Assembly: GCA_033675545.1 (NCBI GenBank)
Contig: JAWDGP010006562.1
Span: forward strand, 832,001 to 896,000
DNA length: 64,000 bases
Origin: Elysia crispata
Lineage: Eukaryota > Mollusca > Gastropoda > Plakobranchidae
Direction: 5' to 3'
The position numbers and the translations under genes are program-made. Below are positions 62,992-64,000 of the stretch, piece by piece (within the stretch, counting starts at the first letter, position 1; every line of letters starts with the position of its first letter). The notes under the pieces were generated by a model. It did no database searches, was not told the DNA's origin, and saw only the letters and a program-made list of their open reading frames with translations.

Positions 62992-64000
62992 GTAAGTATC
63001 TGAGATGGGGTTTTAAGAAGATAAATGACGTTTCAAATAGGCTCATCAGTGAACCTCTAATTTTATGGGGCCTCAGCACCCAGCTTGAAGCCTTAACACC
63101 TACATTTATGAGTATCACAAAGGCCTGATTGTCATCATGGCAAAATCTAAATTTAGGTGCTGCGTAGGACCAGGGTTGAGAGTCATATTTGTCAGAAAAT
63201 CCAGTAAAATTCATAGGGAACCAAGTTTGTTTTCATACGTTGTTTGTTGTGAATTTTAGAGCATTTGAAATTTTCCTTCACAATCACCCGCCATGGGCAG
63301 GATATTGCGACAAAATGTCACAGCCTTTTAAATAGCTGTGGGCTTAAAATAGAATTACTGTATGTGCTCACTCTGCTTCAAAGTAGACTACCAAATTACT
63401 GAGTTAGCTTGGTTTGAACCCTAGTGTGGCAGGGGATTACACCATGAATTGAAAGAGAGACAAAAAGACAGTCAAACTGTAATGATGCAAAAGAACTGCA
63501 GACTTTTTTATATTCTATCTTTGCTTGTTAAGTGATGAGGCTGAAGATCAAAATATGATACAAGTCTGGAGTCGTATTCATCAGAAGGTTGGCCAAAAAG
63601 ATCTGATTAGCTTAGGTCTAAGAACTAAATTTAGCCCTATGACATTTTCATGGGAATTTCTTGTACTAAATTTTGGTGTAAAGTAATGCCTGACTCGAGT
63701 CTGAACTAAAAACTTAATTATAGGTGTAAGTCTATTATTTTCCCTAAAAAAAATAAATAATGTTTACTTGTGTGTTCACCTAGTAATAGTGGGATGGTTT
63801 AATAGTTTAATCTGACCATTTCAGATGAAGAAATGATGTTTCCAAGCCCTTTTATATGTTTTTTATAATTTGGATCTACAATCTTAATTTGGGTGTAAAT
63901 GAAATATTTCACACCCCAATCCATAGGAATAAATAAAGTAATAATGGATCTTGATTATGATTTTTGATTTCCAACGTTTAAAATTATTTCCTTAAAATTT
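62992..64000. other. Right end of window, presumably intron
   Basis: No exon with PARP regulatory or catalytic motifs was found. The remaining gene should lie beyond 64000. Confidence 0.45.

Overview
This is AT-rich, intron-rich animal DNA. Most of the window is the inside of one large spliced gene on the + strand, and its introns are packed with transposon remains. The repeat types (BEL/Pao, DIRS-like, Penelope-like, RTE/LINE-like 3' ends, hAT-like and mariner/pogo-like elements) and the constant AGATCTAGATCTAG word suggest a lophotrochozoan, most likely a gastropod mollusc. That placement is inference. No bacterial-type operon, CRISPR array, rRNA or intact tRNA gene was seen.

The host gene: twenty exons between 1544 and 62991 join with consistent reading phase. 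They encode about 1,000 residues of ankyrin repeats, a Lys-rich insert, an acidic linker, one more ankyrin block and then a WGR domain (exons at 56457-56523 and 57294-57463, with the TRWGRIGDRGQ core). Ankyrin repeats plus WGR is the layout of the PARP class typified by C. elegans PME-5. The PARP regulatory and catalytic domains would lie downstream of the window. The gene enters from the left with a split codon and leaves on the right, so both ends are missing.

The introns, left to right: a (CT)n tract (1104-1250); repeat family A interrupted by a 3.5 kb hAT-like transposon (2443-5960); repeat family B (7166-16018) interrupted by a BEL/Pao LTR retrotransposon (8082-15534) on the - strand; an antisense LINE 3' end (about 17045-17460); a Penelope-like GIY-YIG remnant (about 19560-19870); a mariner/pogo-like MITE (30068-30517); another LINE 3' end (about 30530-30870); two BED-finger transposon remnants (33641-34446 and 38699-39272); a DIRS-like remnant on the - strand (about 40800-42450); a tRNA-derived SINE with a TAG tail (42646-43030); a second MITE (43053-43499); further copies of families B, A and C; two more LINE fragments (about 51000-51280 and 53220-53720); and a third MITE (56707-57151).

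The richest observations are two nested insertions whose empty sites can be read from sister copies in the same window, three hAT-like families that appear to share 6-bp target duplications, three TA-flanked MITEs of almost equal length (445-450 bp), and one palindromic word (AGATCTAG) spread through unrelated transposons. All coordinates of introns, repeats and splice sites were read by eye.
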